DNA from: Haplosporangium gracile
Taxonomy: Eukaryota > Mortierellomycota > Mortierellomycetes > Mortierellales > Mortierellaceae
Reading direction: 5' to 3'
DNA: 58,796 nucleotides
NCBI GenBank assembly: GCA_015499985.1
Contig: JAAAUF010000138.1
Coordinates: 1-58,796, forward strand
Positions 35,735 through 46,816 of this stretch are shown piece after piece (the stretch's first letter is position 1; each line of letters starts with the position of its first letter). The notes below the pieces were generated by a model. It was not told where the DNA came from. It saw nothing but the letters and a program-made list of their open reading frames with translations, and made no database searches. Made by a program: the position numbers and the translations under genes.

Positions 35735-37370
35735 ATGGCGTCAATTGCTCGCTCAAGGTCCTACCTGGTTGCAGGTCGCTATGCCGCAGGGCTCTCAAGA
35801 TCTTTCTCGGCAAAGCACTCCTACCCCATGGCAACACGCATGTACTCTGCTCACGCCACAGCAACCAAGGAATCGGATTCTTCCTCTTCTCCTCCCACGG
35901 TGTTTTCGCGGGTCGCCAACGCCGTAAAGTCGACCTTCTCGCCCGGATCATACTCAACACCCGCGACGGACTTTGGAAAGGCGACGACCTGGAACGAGGC
36001 ATTGAAGGAGGCCGAGACCCTGGTTGTGGAAAAGAAGGGCGGACCCATCGTCGACACACAGCAGCTAGTTGGAGATGACTTGAAGGACCTGAAGAACAAC
36101 ATCCGGAATCTGCTTGGTAGTGGTCACCCCATGTTGGACACCGTGAGCAAGTACTACTTTCAGGCCGACGGCAAGCATATCCGTCCGTTGATCATTCTTT
36201 TGATTGCTCAGGCCACCTCCCTTGCGCCTAAAAAGGTGGCTGTTAGTGTCAAGGACTCGTACGAGGAGATCGACATGCCCATCTCGGAGCTTAGCAACTT
36301 TTACATCCCCACACTCCACAACAACGGATCAGACCCTTCGACTTCCAGGAACAACAACACAACAGCAGTAACAGGAGCGGTCAACCCCATCTATACACCC
36401 AGGATTCATGCACCAGATCAGACATTCATCCTCCCATCACAACGCCGACTTGGAGAAATTGTCGAGATGATCCACACAGCTTCGTTGCTCCACGACGACG
36501 TTATCGATATGGCTGACAAGCGTCGCAACCTGCTCTCTGCTAACGAGAGCTTTGGCAACAAGATGGCAGTCCTTGGAGGCGATTTTCTTTTGGCTCGTGC
36601 ATCCATTGCCCTAGCAAGACTCCGGAACCACGAGGTCACAGAGCTGATCTCAACCGTCATTGCCAACTTGGTCGAGGGCGAGTTCATGCAGCTCCGCAAC
36701 GGACAGGTCGAAAACGGACGGAACCGCAAGGGATCGATGACGACATTCGAGTACTATATGGAGAAGACTTACATGAAGACTGCCAGTTTGATCTCCAAGA
36801 GTTGTCGGTCGTCGGCAGTCCTCGGAGGAGCAACGGACGAGGTCTGCGATATTGCTTATACCTACGGAAAGAACATTGGCTTAGCTTTCCAGGTGTGAAC
36901 TCTTGGAAGATGTTTGTTTGTTATCGTCCGTGACCATGACGCATGTGGTTGGCAAAACGCAGTAATTAGACTGACGTGGACTCTTACAAAACTTTTTTTT
37001 TTTCTTGTGTAACCCGTTTATTTTCTTTACGTAGTTGGTCGACGATATGCTCGACTTTACGGTCAGCTCGGACGAATTTGGAAAGCCGGCCGGAGCAGAC
37101 TTGAAGCTGGGCCTGGCGACCGCGCCTGTGCTGTTTGCCTGGGAGGAGTACCCTGAGCTGGGCAAGCTGATCAAGCGCAACTTTGATCAGGAAGGGGATG
37201 TCGAATTGGCCTGGGGTCTCGTCCTCAAGAGTCAGGGACTTGCTCAGACCCGCAAGCTTGCCCAGAGTCATTGCCAAAAGGCCATCTCTGCCCTGAGTCA
37301 ATTACCTGATTCCCAGGCCAAGACGGCCCTCATCCAATTGACCGAGAAGGTCCTCGATCGTAAGAAGTAG
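35735..37370 (+). CDS. COQ1: Mitochondrial polyprenyl diphosphate synthase COQ1
   Basis: Two exons, 35735-36892 and 37035-37370, 497 residues. An Arg/Ser-rich, acid-free presequence (MASIARSRSYLVAGRYAAGLSRSF) predicts mitochondrial import. The trans-isoprenyl diphosphate synthase fold shows GHPMLDTVSKYYFQADGKHIRP, the first aspartate motif LLHDDVIDMADKRR, GNKMAVLGGDFLLARA, and the second motif LVDDMLDF at the start of exon 2. A roughly 80-residue insert lies before the first Asp motif (Ser/Asn-rich, SDPSTSRNNNTT), as in other fungal Coq1 proteins. It makes the polyprenyl tail of ubiquinone. The product chain length cannot be read safely. COQ9, of the same pathway, lies 11 kb away. Confidence 0.93.
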
Positions 37371-38670
37371 AGAGGTCCTTTCTCTTCATTCTTTTTGTGT
37401 AGTTAACCTTAACCCTTGTATTTTTGGTTTTCTTTTTTTTTTCTTTTTTCATTCTCGTTGGATTCCCTTTTTTTTTTTTCATCAACCTCCCCCTTGTCTT
37501 TAGTTTCTTTTTAACTCGCCCATTCTTCATCATCATCTTCACTCTCTTTCATCTGCATCTCTCCCTCACTCTCTTTCACTAACTCGTCATTATTGTCAGC
37601 ATCCATTTTATGATAGATTAAAAAAATAAACCCAAGATATCCACTCAGACACGCCTTTTATTCTTCAAATACTTTCTCATGCACTTTTTTCTTTACTGAT
37701 GTTTCGATCAATAGCATTGATATAAGCGCTGCATATCTACTATAGTGCAAAAAATGCGTGGATTTTGTTTTTCGGTATTGCGGTCCTCCACTTGAATTTT
37801 CCATTAACGTACCCCGATGCGAGGTTCAGTCAATGTGAAGACGGTGGGCAACCTAGAACCCTTGATAATTACCGAGTGCTTATTTCATTTTTTTTTTCCC
37901 GCAAGACACGCAAGAAGGGAGTAAAAGAGGGGAAATGAAGGAAAAGAAGGACACAGACACGCGACGTGTATCTCGGGAAAAATGAAAAATGCTAAGGCAC
38001 AAGCATGTGAGTTTTTTGAGACAAGGGAAGGAGGAAGGACCACGGATCCAGGGGACGGAGGGAGGGACTGATGTAAGGTATGAATCGCGGAATAAGCTTA
38101 ATTGCCTTGATCCATCGATCTTGAAATCGGTTGTGAATTTTAGACTTGGCCGTGGGAACTCGTAAAAAAAGGGGGGGAGAAGATTGAAGAGGTTGTAAAG
38201 CCTATTAGTACGAATCAGGTACAAACCAAGAAATAAACGCCCCTGCGTCCTGCGTCGCGTGCCTAGGACCGAGACTCGCTCGGCGGCTATGACTCGACAG
38301 CGCTAGCGCAGCTTGTTTTCAAGGGGGAAAAAAAAGACATCGATTTGTTTTTCGGTCGTACTTTTTTCTCCTTCGTAGCCCTTGTTAGCATTTTGGTTGG
38401 GTTGCCCTTGTAGACGACTTACCTTACTGACTGCCTGATCGAGGGAAGTAAACCCTTGTGAAGTCAGCCTTCTCTCCATTCAGCCTTAGCTGTCGAGTAC
38501 TACGCGGCAAAGACTAACGTTGATGTAGCCGCCAATGTCGAGGTCAGTGTCTCTGGGTATAAATGAACGGCTCCTCATTCCCTTCATCATCCACCGCCAT
38601 CCTTTTCTCAACAACTCCATTCCTCATATTTTACTCATCTATTTATTACCTCGCCCATCACCTTCCTTCA
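37371..38670. other. COQ1 3' flank and chitinase promoter
   Basis: No gene seen. AATAAA at about 37624 follows COQ1. A GC-rich patch at 38240-38325 has short perfect hairpins (CCGAG/CTCGG; GCGCTAGCGC). The chitinase TATA box lies at 38558. Confidence 0.45.
38558..38564 (+). promoter_or_regulatory. TATA box of the chitinase gene
   Basis: TATAAAT, 107 bp before the ATG at 38671, followed by a pyrimidine-rich leader. Confidence 0.6.
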
Positions 38671-40100
38671 ATGAAGCTCCTTAGCTGTGCACTCTACGCA
38701 GCTTCGACCGTAGCTCTTCTCGGCCGATCCGTCTCTGCTTTTGATCCCCTCAGCCGCACCAATGTCGTCAACTACTGGGGTCAAAAGTAAGTTCATCTTT
38801 TTTTTCGCGTTCAGCTGAAACCTACTCTTTGATTTTGTGGTGCTTCGCCAAAAGCTATATTCTTTAAATTACCGCCTCCCACACAATCCTCTTTTCTTTC
38901 TCCCTTCATTACCTTTCTTCTTACAACAGCTCGGTGTCGTACACGGGTGGAAAGGAAGGCGACTTGATTGACTACTGCCAGGACGGAACCGTCAACGTCT
39001 TCGCCATGGCCTTCATCTCTAAAATCCAAAACGGTCGTCCCATCCTCAACCTCGCCAGCCATTGTGAACAAACCTTCCCGGGTTCTTCTCTCCTCAACTG
39101 CCCCAAGATCGGTCAAGACATCAAGGCCTGTCAAGTCAATGGAAAAGCGATTGTCTTGTCCATTGGTGGTGCCTCGGGAGCCTATTCATTGCCGGACGCC
39201 GCGGCGGGTCGTGCTTTTGCGGATCAGATCTGGGATCTCTTTTTAGGAGGTGCCTCGGAGACGAGACCGTTTGGGGATGCGGTGTTGGATGGTGTTGACT
39301 TGGATTTGGAGTCGGGACAGAATGCTGGGTATGTTGCCTTTGTTGACTCGTTGAGGGCAAAGTTTGCGGGCGGAACGCGTCACTACTATATAACTGCGGC
39401 CCCACAGTGCCCTTACCCGGACATGGCGACCAAGGACGCATTGGAACACTCCTGGTTTGACTTGGTCTGGGTCCAGTTCTACAACAATTACTGTGGCATC
39501 AACAACTTTGGTTCAGGCACCAGCTTCAACTTTGCGACCTGGAACAATTGGGCCACGACCGCCTCGCTCAACAAGAACGTTCGGATCCTTCTCGGTGTCC
39601 CTGGTGGACCTGGTGCTGCGGGGACGGGTGTTATTGATGCCGGGCGGTTGAACACCATCTTGGCTGCCGTTCAGTCGTACTCCAACTTTGGAGGTGTGAT
39701 GATGTGGGATGCTGGGATTTCGCGTCAGTCCGGTCTTGCGGCCAGCGCGGCGCGCTTTTTACGTGGTAGCTCGTTGGGAGCTTTGGATAACCGTAAGCCT
39801 CCTGCTCCTCCTGCTGCACCTGCTCCTCCAAGTGTCGCCATCCCAACCGTGACCCCTCCTCAAATCCAAGTTCCTACCATTAGCGCCCCCGCTGCTGTCG
39901 TTGTCCCCAAGCCCACCGACAACAACAACAATCAGCAACAACCTCCTAAGCCTGCCACACCCTCTGCCACTGCTGCCCCTCCTCCTGCTGCTGCTTCTCC
40001 TCCTGCCGCTGGTGCGACTACTACATCTCTCGACGTCGCGGTCGCGATTCCCACATTGAACGTCAAGGTGTCTAATGACGGCAAGCGTACGATGGTCTGA
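38671..40100 (+). CDS. Secreted GH18 chitinase (class III type), stops before its C-terminal tail
   Basis: Two exons, 38671-38786 and 38930-40100, 428 residues to TGA. Signal peptide residues 1-23 end at VSA|FDPL. The GH18 barrel follows: NVVNYWGQNS, VLSIGGASGAY (substrate strand), and DGVDLDLE at 159-166 with E166 as the catalytic acid, then YYITAAPQCPYPD, WVQFYNN and GGVMMWD. A Pro/Ala/Thr/Gln-rich linker (about 290-400) ends in LNVKVSNDGKRTMV before the TGA. The frame stays open after the stop for 57 codons with a folded-looking, Trp/Cys-containing module. It should cleave chitin at the cell wall or outside. TATA at 38558. Neighbouring N gap suggests checking the assembly. Confidence 0.88.
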
Positions 40101-40274
40101 GTCCACGTTCACAACTCGACCCAAAAGTCCTACGAGCCCAAATGGATCACTGCCTGGGACTGGCAGGGTTGTCCTTATAAAATCCCTAGCTACAAGTCTG
40201 GTCATTCGTCCAGTAATGCCAGCACCCCCAACGCTGGCTTTGACATTGTCGTCGATGCCAACTGCCGCAAGTGA
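40101..40274 (+). other. Stop-separated C-terminal module of the chitinase
   Basis: In frame with the chitinase after TGA 40098-40100, 57 codons run to TGA at 40272. The peptide has coding character: SYEPKWITAWDWQGCPYKIP and ASTPNAGFDIVVDANCRK, with two Cys and three Trp, like a small carbohydrate-binding module. AATAAA near 40390 lies beyond it, so the transcript probably includes it. Confidence 0.6.
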
Positions 40275-40290
40275 TTTTGTTGGTAAATAA

Positions 40291-40309
40291 CCCCCCCCCC
40301 NNNNNNNNN
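40291..40309. other. C homopolymer and assembly gap
   Basis: Ten C residues run directly into nine N. This is a sequencing or scaffolding gap, not biology. Confidence 0.97.
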
Positions 40310-40780
40310 GGTGTCTGATTGCATCTTGTTCGTTCCTTTGCATATCTTTTTCTTCGTTGGATATAGTCACCCCTGTTATTTCATTCTTTTAATAAATAAA
40401 AAAAAAATGTAGATATTCTCCTTATTCCCGTACAATATTTCTACAATTGAATAACGGCTCCATGAATCCAAATAAACCACAGTTTTGAAAGAAGTTTGTG
40501 AATAACTAGATATGTTGAAGAAAGAGAGATTGATTGCACAGGTAACAGACAGAGAAAAAAAACATGTCGTTCTCGAGGCAACAAAAGAGGTCACCAACAA
40601 TCCAACAATACTGGCTTGAGAATGCGTAGAGTGATTTTTAATGCCTCCTTGACTACCGATTTTCGATGCTGTTAAGTATTGTAAGTATTGTTTCCTCCAA
40701 ATGAGTATATATTATTCCTGCGCTGTCCGTCAATAGTATCCATAGTTGCTGGAGTCGTATATCCTGCAAAAGGGTTGTAT

Positions 40781-41365
40781 TTACCGCTTGCGCTCAAAGT
40801 AGGAGGAGGTGGACATGAAGGCAGCGGTCTGGTCGATGACAATCTCGCCGACAGACAAGTACTTCTCGACGTAGGAACGGACTTCGCTGCTCTCGATCTT
40901 CTCAGTAGCAACGCTATTATTGTTCCGTAGTTGACCAAGGGAAATATGGTTAGTTTTGTTTTGTAGTGGTAAGAAATGGTGTTCGTGGGTTGACACAGAC
41001 ATTGGCACGCGACTTTTTGTGTGATAAGCAAGCCTAGTGTTGTGAAAAAGTTCATACCTCAAGCCCTGGAAGAAGCATCAACAAAGAAAGAAGCCGGAAC
41101 GGACCCAGTTCGAGAAAAAGAGATAACAAGGGAGGAAAGAAGTTAGTAACAAGTAGTCAACACGTTCTGACATTTGGAAGAAGTCATCATCTTTTTCTTT
41201 TTGTTGAAGTGTTCCGGTCAGCGCATGTCAAAAAGGTTGGAGCGAGAGTAGAATGAAACGAAAGTCGCAAAAGTAAGATGTTCGTACGGAGCTACGCTTG
41301 ACGCCGGCGATGACGGCAGAGACGAGGATGGCGTCGGCGGCGTAGTGAGCGAGTTTTCCGATCAT
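40781..41365 (-). CDS. ATG44: Mitofissin ATG44 (DUF1748)
   Basis: Three exons: 41288-41365, 41059-41066 (8 nt) and 40781-40913, 72 residues. The sequence runs MIGKLAHYAADAILVSAVIAGVKRSS, GL plus part of S from the microexon, then SVATEKIESSEVRSYVEKYL, GE and a final SSYFERKR. Length, the LxHYxxDAxLVSxxxAGVxR start and the SSYFERKR end match the fungal DUF1748 family, now known as mitofissin. Mitofissin sits in the mitochondrial intermembrane space, binds lipid membranes and drives fission during mitophagy. The alternative of reading through exon 1 breaks the family pattern. The last codon CGG-TAA could also be a splice donor (GTAAAT) to a short alternative tail, but the family ends here. Confidence 0.85.
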
Positions 41366-41699
41366 GGTTGAATGAGAGTGGATGTGTGATGGGAGTGAAG
41401 GATGTAAAGAGAAGGAAAGAAAGAAAAGAGGAAGGCGAGGCAAGGATCGGAAGCAACATATAAAATATTCGAGGTCCTTTGTTTCTCCCTCCTCCCTCCT
41501 CCTTGTCGTCCCTCTCCTCCCAGTTCATTCCTTCCTTTCTGCCTTTGTGTGTGCTTAGCCAAGAGACGTTCGTGCCCAGGCCAGACATCCATCCAAATCA
41601 TCAAAAAGCATTTCAGGCAATTTTTAGCTTGGTTTTTTTTCCTTTTCAAGATGACTTTTTTGTGCCTGAGAATTGATAAATTACGACAAAAAGCAGCTA
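41366..41699. other. ATG44 upstream / endonuclease V 3' flank
   Basis: 334 bp. 41400-41420 is purine-rich on the + strand, thus pyrimidine-rich for ATG44. Nothing else seen. Confidence 0.4.
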
Positions 41700-42937
41700 T
41701 CAGTTCACCACAGGAGTGGCTATCGTTGTTGCAGGGCTTGCTGTAGTAGCTGCAGTAGCTGTAGTAGCTGTAGTAGCTCCGGTAGCTGCAAGGGCTACGG
41801 CCGCATCCTTTTCCTGCTGCTTGCACCATTTCCGAATCTCATTCCTACTCTTCAAATCCGCCTGTCGAATAGGCTCAGGCACCCGGAATCGAGAACAAGC
41901 CCTCACAAGCGCCACAGCAGTCTCTAACGAGACCTTATGCCCAATCGACACAAAAATTGGGTTCTGTGCACCTTCAGCCGCCTTTCCCGTCTCTGCCGCC
42001 AATGCTGCTCCATAGGTTTTACCGGTTACTGTTCCCTTTAACGGCATGAGGCCATGAGTTTCGGGGTGGGCTGTAACAAATTTTTTAAAGTCCTTCTTCA
42101 GCTTGGTAGGGTGTGATCCCAACAGAGGCCCATCGTTGTCGATGACGAGGTAGTTCTTGGAGCATCCGACTGTGGGAATGTTGGAGAGGAGACCCAAATG
42201 ACTAGCGAGACCGAATCCGCGTGGGTGGAGGATACCGCACCCGTCGACCAGAATCACTTGTGGCTCGAGTTCGGGACGGGCGGATCGAAGCGTCGAGATC
42301 AAGTCCAGTAGCGGTTCGACTTCTCGGAAAGCCAGGTAGCCTGCAATGTAAGGAAGTGTCAACTTGACCTTTGCGTGGTTCTCATACACAACCTAGTGTT
42401 CAATTGAAGTGTAACCCTGTTAATTGCCCATCTACGCCTCGAGAATATTCCCATCCAAATGCATCTTTATGTTCCTGTTTGCTCCCCCGTGGATCCTTCT
42501 ACAAAAAGTACCTTGAAATTAGGATATGAGAGGACGATAAGCGACGCGATGGCATCTTCATTGTTGCCGACAATGAAACTGAGATCGACGCCACCAATAT
42601 ATCGCAGACCTTCTACGGATTCAAGGCGATGGGTATTATCGTCCTTGAGTGCTAAAGACCAGTCGGGGTGGTCATCTACCACTATAAGGTTTGACTTCAA
42701 GATTGACTGCTGTCTATGTTTTGTGAAGTTACAATTGGTGAAGGGAGGGAGGTATATGTGCACTGTTAGAAGAATAAGCAAGCAACCCGGTCTGAAAGAA
42801 AAAAAGGAAAAAAAGGAAAAAAGAAAAAAAAAAAAAAGAGTGGGCAAAGAATGATGAGGCGCGTTTCGTTACTTTGCCCATTCTTGCTTTTGGTCTTTGG
42901 AGGGGACACTGTAGGCGATGCTGCTGGTGCTAGTCAT
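41700..42937 (-). CDS. Endonuclease V (deoxyinosine/inosine-specific)
   Basis: Three exons: 42873-42937, 42512-42713 and 41700-42392, 319 residues. The three EndoV signatures are present: GGVDLSF with catalytic D65, PYIAGYLAFREV at 103-114 (the Tyr-wedge and catalytic Glu), and VDGCGILHPRGFGLASHLG with the second Asp. The histidine usually found in DGHG is a cysteine here (DGCG). KNYLVID, PIFVSIGHKVSLETAV follow. The last 30 residues are an Ala/Thr repeat (ATGATTATTATAATT) from a GTAGTAGCT-like repeat. Eukaryotic EndoV mostly cuts inosine-containing RNA; the fungal substrate is not settled. Divergent from TTI2 at 250 bp. Confidence 0.9.
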
Positions 42938-43187
42938 TGAAGATTACGTGAATGAATGAATGAGTGAATGAATGAGAAAGAAAGAGGTGAAGGTTCTACT
43001 CTCTCCCTTGTTTTTTGAGTGCCCCCCCAAGAGTGGAGCCGCAGTCCAGTGCGAAGAACACCGCCACGAATTTTGTTCCCTTTTGTTCGATGAACGGTCA
43101 CGCTGACGAGTTTATGAAACGCTGGTGGACCCACCAACGGTGATCTTGTAACTAAACTCCCTTTTCAGACACGACCTTAAATGAACA

Positions 43188-46100
43188 ATGGAACCCAAAG
43201 GCAAGCAAAATCAACTTAGGAACGGAATTAGTGTTCCCATGGAAAAAGACTCATGAACACCTCGATGAAATCTGACCATCCTTACTTCTCTTCTTCCTTT
43301 TTTGTACTGCACAGTTCAGTTGGACGCTCTCTTATCGCAGAGTAGACAGGATCGACCAGAAATTCGCGCCAAAAGCTCAATTGAACTTGTGGCCCTTGTC
43401 ACAGCGGAGGTATAGTTTTCATTTCTTGCCGCTTGAATGGCAAAGAGACGTTCAATTTATATAGGCGCTATTTGGTTCAAACAAGTGTTGACACATTTTG
43501 TATGACTTTTTTTCTCAACTAGGCTGCAGGAGGAGTTGAGGAACCAAAGAATGTGGGAGAGAAAGTAGATCAGGATCAACTGGACACGTGGATCGCAATA
43601 GCACGCGGGTTGGGCGACGACTGGCCGCTTGTCAGGGAAGCCTTTCAGGAACAAGTCACCACTGCGTTTGGGAAATCGGAAACCCTACAGGCACCGAGCA
43701 GTGAGGGAGAGCTTTTAGATCGTGTAAGTAGATCATGACAGCGCATTGCTTTTATGCGGATCAAATTACTCCTGTGTCAGTAGCAAGGAGGGTTCTGAAG
43801 ATACCATTGCTATATTCGTAGATTATGACTAGAGCTCAGGAGACAATCAAGCTGTCAAGCGAGAAACTGGCCCTTGCCACTGGAATACTCTCACTTGTCA
43901 GGATCCGGCAAGGAGACAATGATCAAGGACCTCCATGCCAGAGCTGGAATGACAAACGCATGGACGCCCTCCTCGCTATGGCGATTAAAGACTGCGCTTC
44001 TCAACAAGAAACCCCTCAGATGACAAGGTAACACCCTTTGACAGGCGAATACCCAGGCATATCGCGACAAAGATATAGACCAAAAAAAACTGACATATCG
44101 TGTTGTGATAGATTTATAGAGTTGATAGCCACTTCCTTTTATGTCGCCCAGATTGTTCGGTCACTCGGGTCCATGACAACCACATCCTTCGCACGGTCAG
44201 CACAGGTACCTAAGCAATAATTATCCCTGCGTTGCTGGAAAATCGAGGCAATAAATATGCACAGCGTGTCACACTGATTAATTCTACGTTTACTTTCTAG
44301 ATGATGCCGTTTGTACGATTTGCGACTACACTATTGCGATCATTGGAATTGGACGATACGAGAAGTACAGGCTCTAATTTGAGAGCAGTGGCAATTCCTC
44401 AGATGAGGGATTGGGGATTGGCGCTGTGGGTGTGTGACAAGTTGCGGATACCCAGAGTCTTTGCGACTCGTAGTCATCTTGAAGGTAAGCCCTTCGAATA
44501 TTGCTTGCACTAAAGCAAAATGATTGTGAACCAACTCGAAACTGACACGGTTGTCTCTTCTGATTAGATTCACCTGATAACGTCAGGATCGCTGCTGTAT
44601 TCGCGGAATCAGCGAATATGCTGCTAGAGTGTCTGGGTCTAATCTTACGAATCCAATCGGTATACCTCCTTCTTTTTCTCTTAACTTTTCGCGAATGTCG
44701 CGATTCAATCAAAAAAAAAAAAAAAAAAAAAAAAAATCTCAAAGCACTAACGAGACCGTGTAATTATTTTAGGTCGACAACACATATACCCTGCAAAGAA
44801 TGATCATGGCATGCGCAGCATTCACAAACGTCAAGGATGTATGGAATCTTCGCTACCCTTCTCTCTCAAACACAACAATGGCCCAAGCGGAACAAAATCT
44901 TGCCGTGATAATCCAACACACCCACTGGTCTGAGCCGTTAGGGTCGGTGGATGACAACAGCTCGCATGATCGCAATCGCAACAACAGCAATAGCAGCAAC
45001 GCGATCATGATTCCGGGCAGTTTCTCGGATCATGTCATTGAAATCCTCGAAAAGGAAATTCGGCCGTGCTTTGCCAATGTCCAGGCGCACAAGGTCACTC
45101 AGAGAGCGCAAGCGACGATTGAGATGCACCAGGAGAAAATGAGACTGCATGACAAGCAGCACCAGCAGGTGAGCGCGATGGCGGAAGGAGGTAATGGTGA
45201 CAGTAGCGGCAGTAGGGATGATGATACTGTCATCACCACCATTGGAGGAGGAAGGGACACAGGCAAGGATGTTGCTCATCGACAACAACACCAGATGGAA
45301 CAACAAGGCAAGAGTACCCGGTTCAAGATCGCGCCTGTAGGTGACACGCCGAACGATGAGGACGAATTCTGGACGAGGATGGATAACAGATCCGAAGATG
45401 ACCCTACGCTACCCAAGAGGTGGGACGTGGATTTTCTAGAAGCCGTGCCGATTGCAGAGTGGTGTGCTCAACAACCCATTCAGGATCGGAGTCGCATTTT
45501 CGAGGTGTTTATGGTGCTGGTGGGGCCTATCTTGGCTTTGGCCGAGACTGTCAGTTTCCGGTACCGGGTCCGAGGACTGGATATCTTGAGTCGGTTTTTG
45601 CTCCGCTACCACGACACCGGCAACAATAACAATACTATCGATCAGCAAGGATCGGGAAGGCCAAGGCCTGCGGCAGAGTCAAGAATATGGATCAAGATCT
45701 TTGAAAGGACGGGGTTGGATCAGGTTCTGGAAAGGACGCTCACGCCGCTTCTAGCGCCTATTCAAGCCATGTTCTCGCCTGCCCCCGGAGCAGAGGATTC
45801 GGGTGATTCAGAGTATTCTCTGGAGGTCTTGAACGCCGCTTTTGGAGCCTACTTGACCTTGATCCTTGTCAACACCGAGCCAGGTGACAAACCAACATCG
45901 ACCGCCGATTACTCTCATCGTATTCCACTCAGCCAACAAAATACAGGAACCTCCAGCACCACAACAGCGCTCACGATCGAAAACTTGTTTATCCACGGAC
46001 TCCTGGGAAGCTTCAAACGCGCCAGTCCATCCAAGGAATACCGGACCGTCGTCCTAGAGTGGATTGCACGACTTGTGCGCCCCGTCGTCCCACTTGATTT

Positions 46101-46704
46101 CCTCCTCCAGGGTTCCTCTGACTCCTCACTTTGTAAGGGGTTCCAAGGGATCTTTGGAATGGGCTCGCTGACGATCAAGTACCTCCCAACACTGATCCCG
46201 TACTTGTGTAGCGTCCTCGAGTACCCTTTACCTTCTTCACCATTAGATATCAGACTTGAGAGCTTGACCCTGGTTTGGAGGGCTTCTGAGGCTCTGTACC
46301 ATGTCATGGACGTCACTCGCGCCAGGTAAAACTTATAGCGGACGCGTCTTTTTTTTTTGGGAAAGAGAATTCTTCTAGTCTATTAACAGGTACAATATTG
46401 TGTTTCATTTTTCATGACGAAAAGGATCCCAAGGTATCGTGGACAGCTATTGGCAACGATTTGCAAATGCTGGGCAAACTCGAGGATATTCCCACTCGAC
46501 TCAACATCACAGTCGTCAAAGTCAAATCTGGAGCAGGAACAGACGCGCCTTGAGGAAAGCCTTGTCAGATCCATGCGTCTCTGCATCGAGATATCTCAAC
46601 CCAAGATCACGGACGATTCTCTTCCAAGCGGACTCGAGAAGGACTTATCGATTCTGCGAGAACTCGATCCTGCAGTTTTCAGTCCCCTCTTTGCCAATTC
46701 TTGA
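43188..46704 (+). CDS. TTI2: TELO2-interacting protein 2 homologue (TTI2)
   Basis: Nine exons: 43188-43200, 43315-43409, 43523-43723, 43822-44027, 44112-44205, 44301-44484, 44568-44659, 44773-46325 and 46425-46704, 905 residues, all in phase. The protein is alpha-helical throughout, with an acidic/Gln-rich insert (about 400-480). The C-terminal half holds the Tti2 pattern: RYRVRGLDILSRFL, GLDQVLERTLTPLL, LDIRLESLTLVWRASEALYHVM and YRGQLLATICKCW. Tti2 works with Tel2 and Tti1 in the TTT complex that folds PIKK kinases (TOR, ATM, ATR). Identification rests on overall pattern, not a catalytic motif. Exon 1 (13 nt, MEPK) requires a GC-AG intron and is the weakest part. Intron 7 has about 27 A in a row. 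Confidence 0.68.
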
Positions 46705-46816
46705 AAGGCCACAACAAACCCTTTCAAAAATAAAAAGGCGGATATCTCAGTTTTGATTAATTAATGCTTTTGCTTTTTTAAATTGTGAAGATGGACGTAA
46801 AAAATATATGAGTACA

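Noticed and set aside
38240..38325. GC-rich hairpin patch as an RNA gene
   Set aside because: Only short hairpins; no cloverleaf, box motifs or conservation to support it.
40098..40100. Reassigned TGA codon
   Set aside because: Several other genes here (TTI2, EMC5, endonuclease V, Kv channel) end properly at TGA, so the code is standard.
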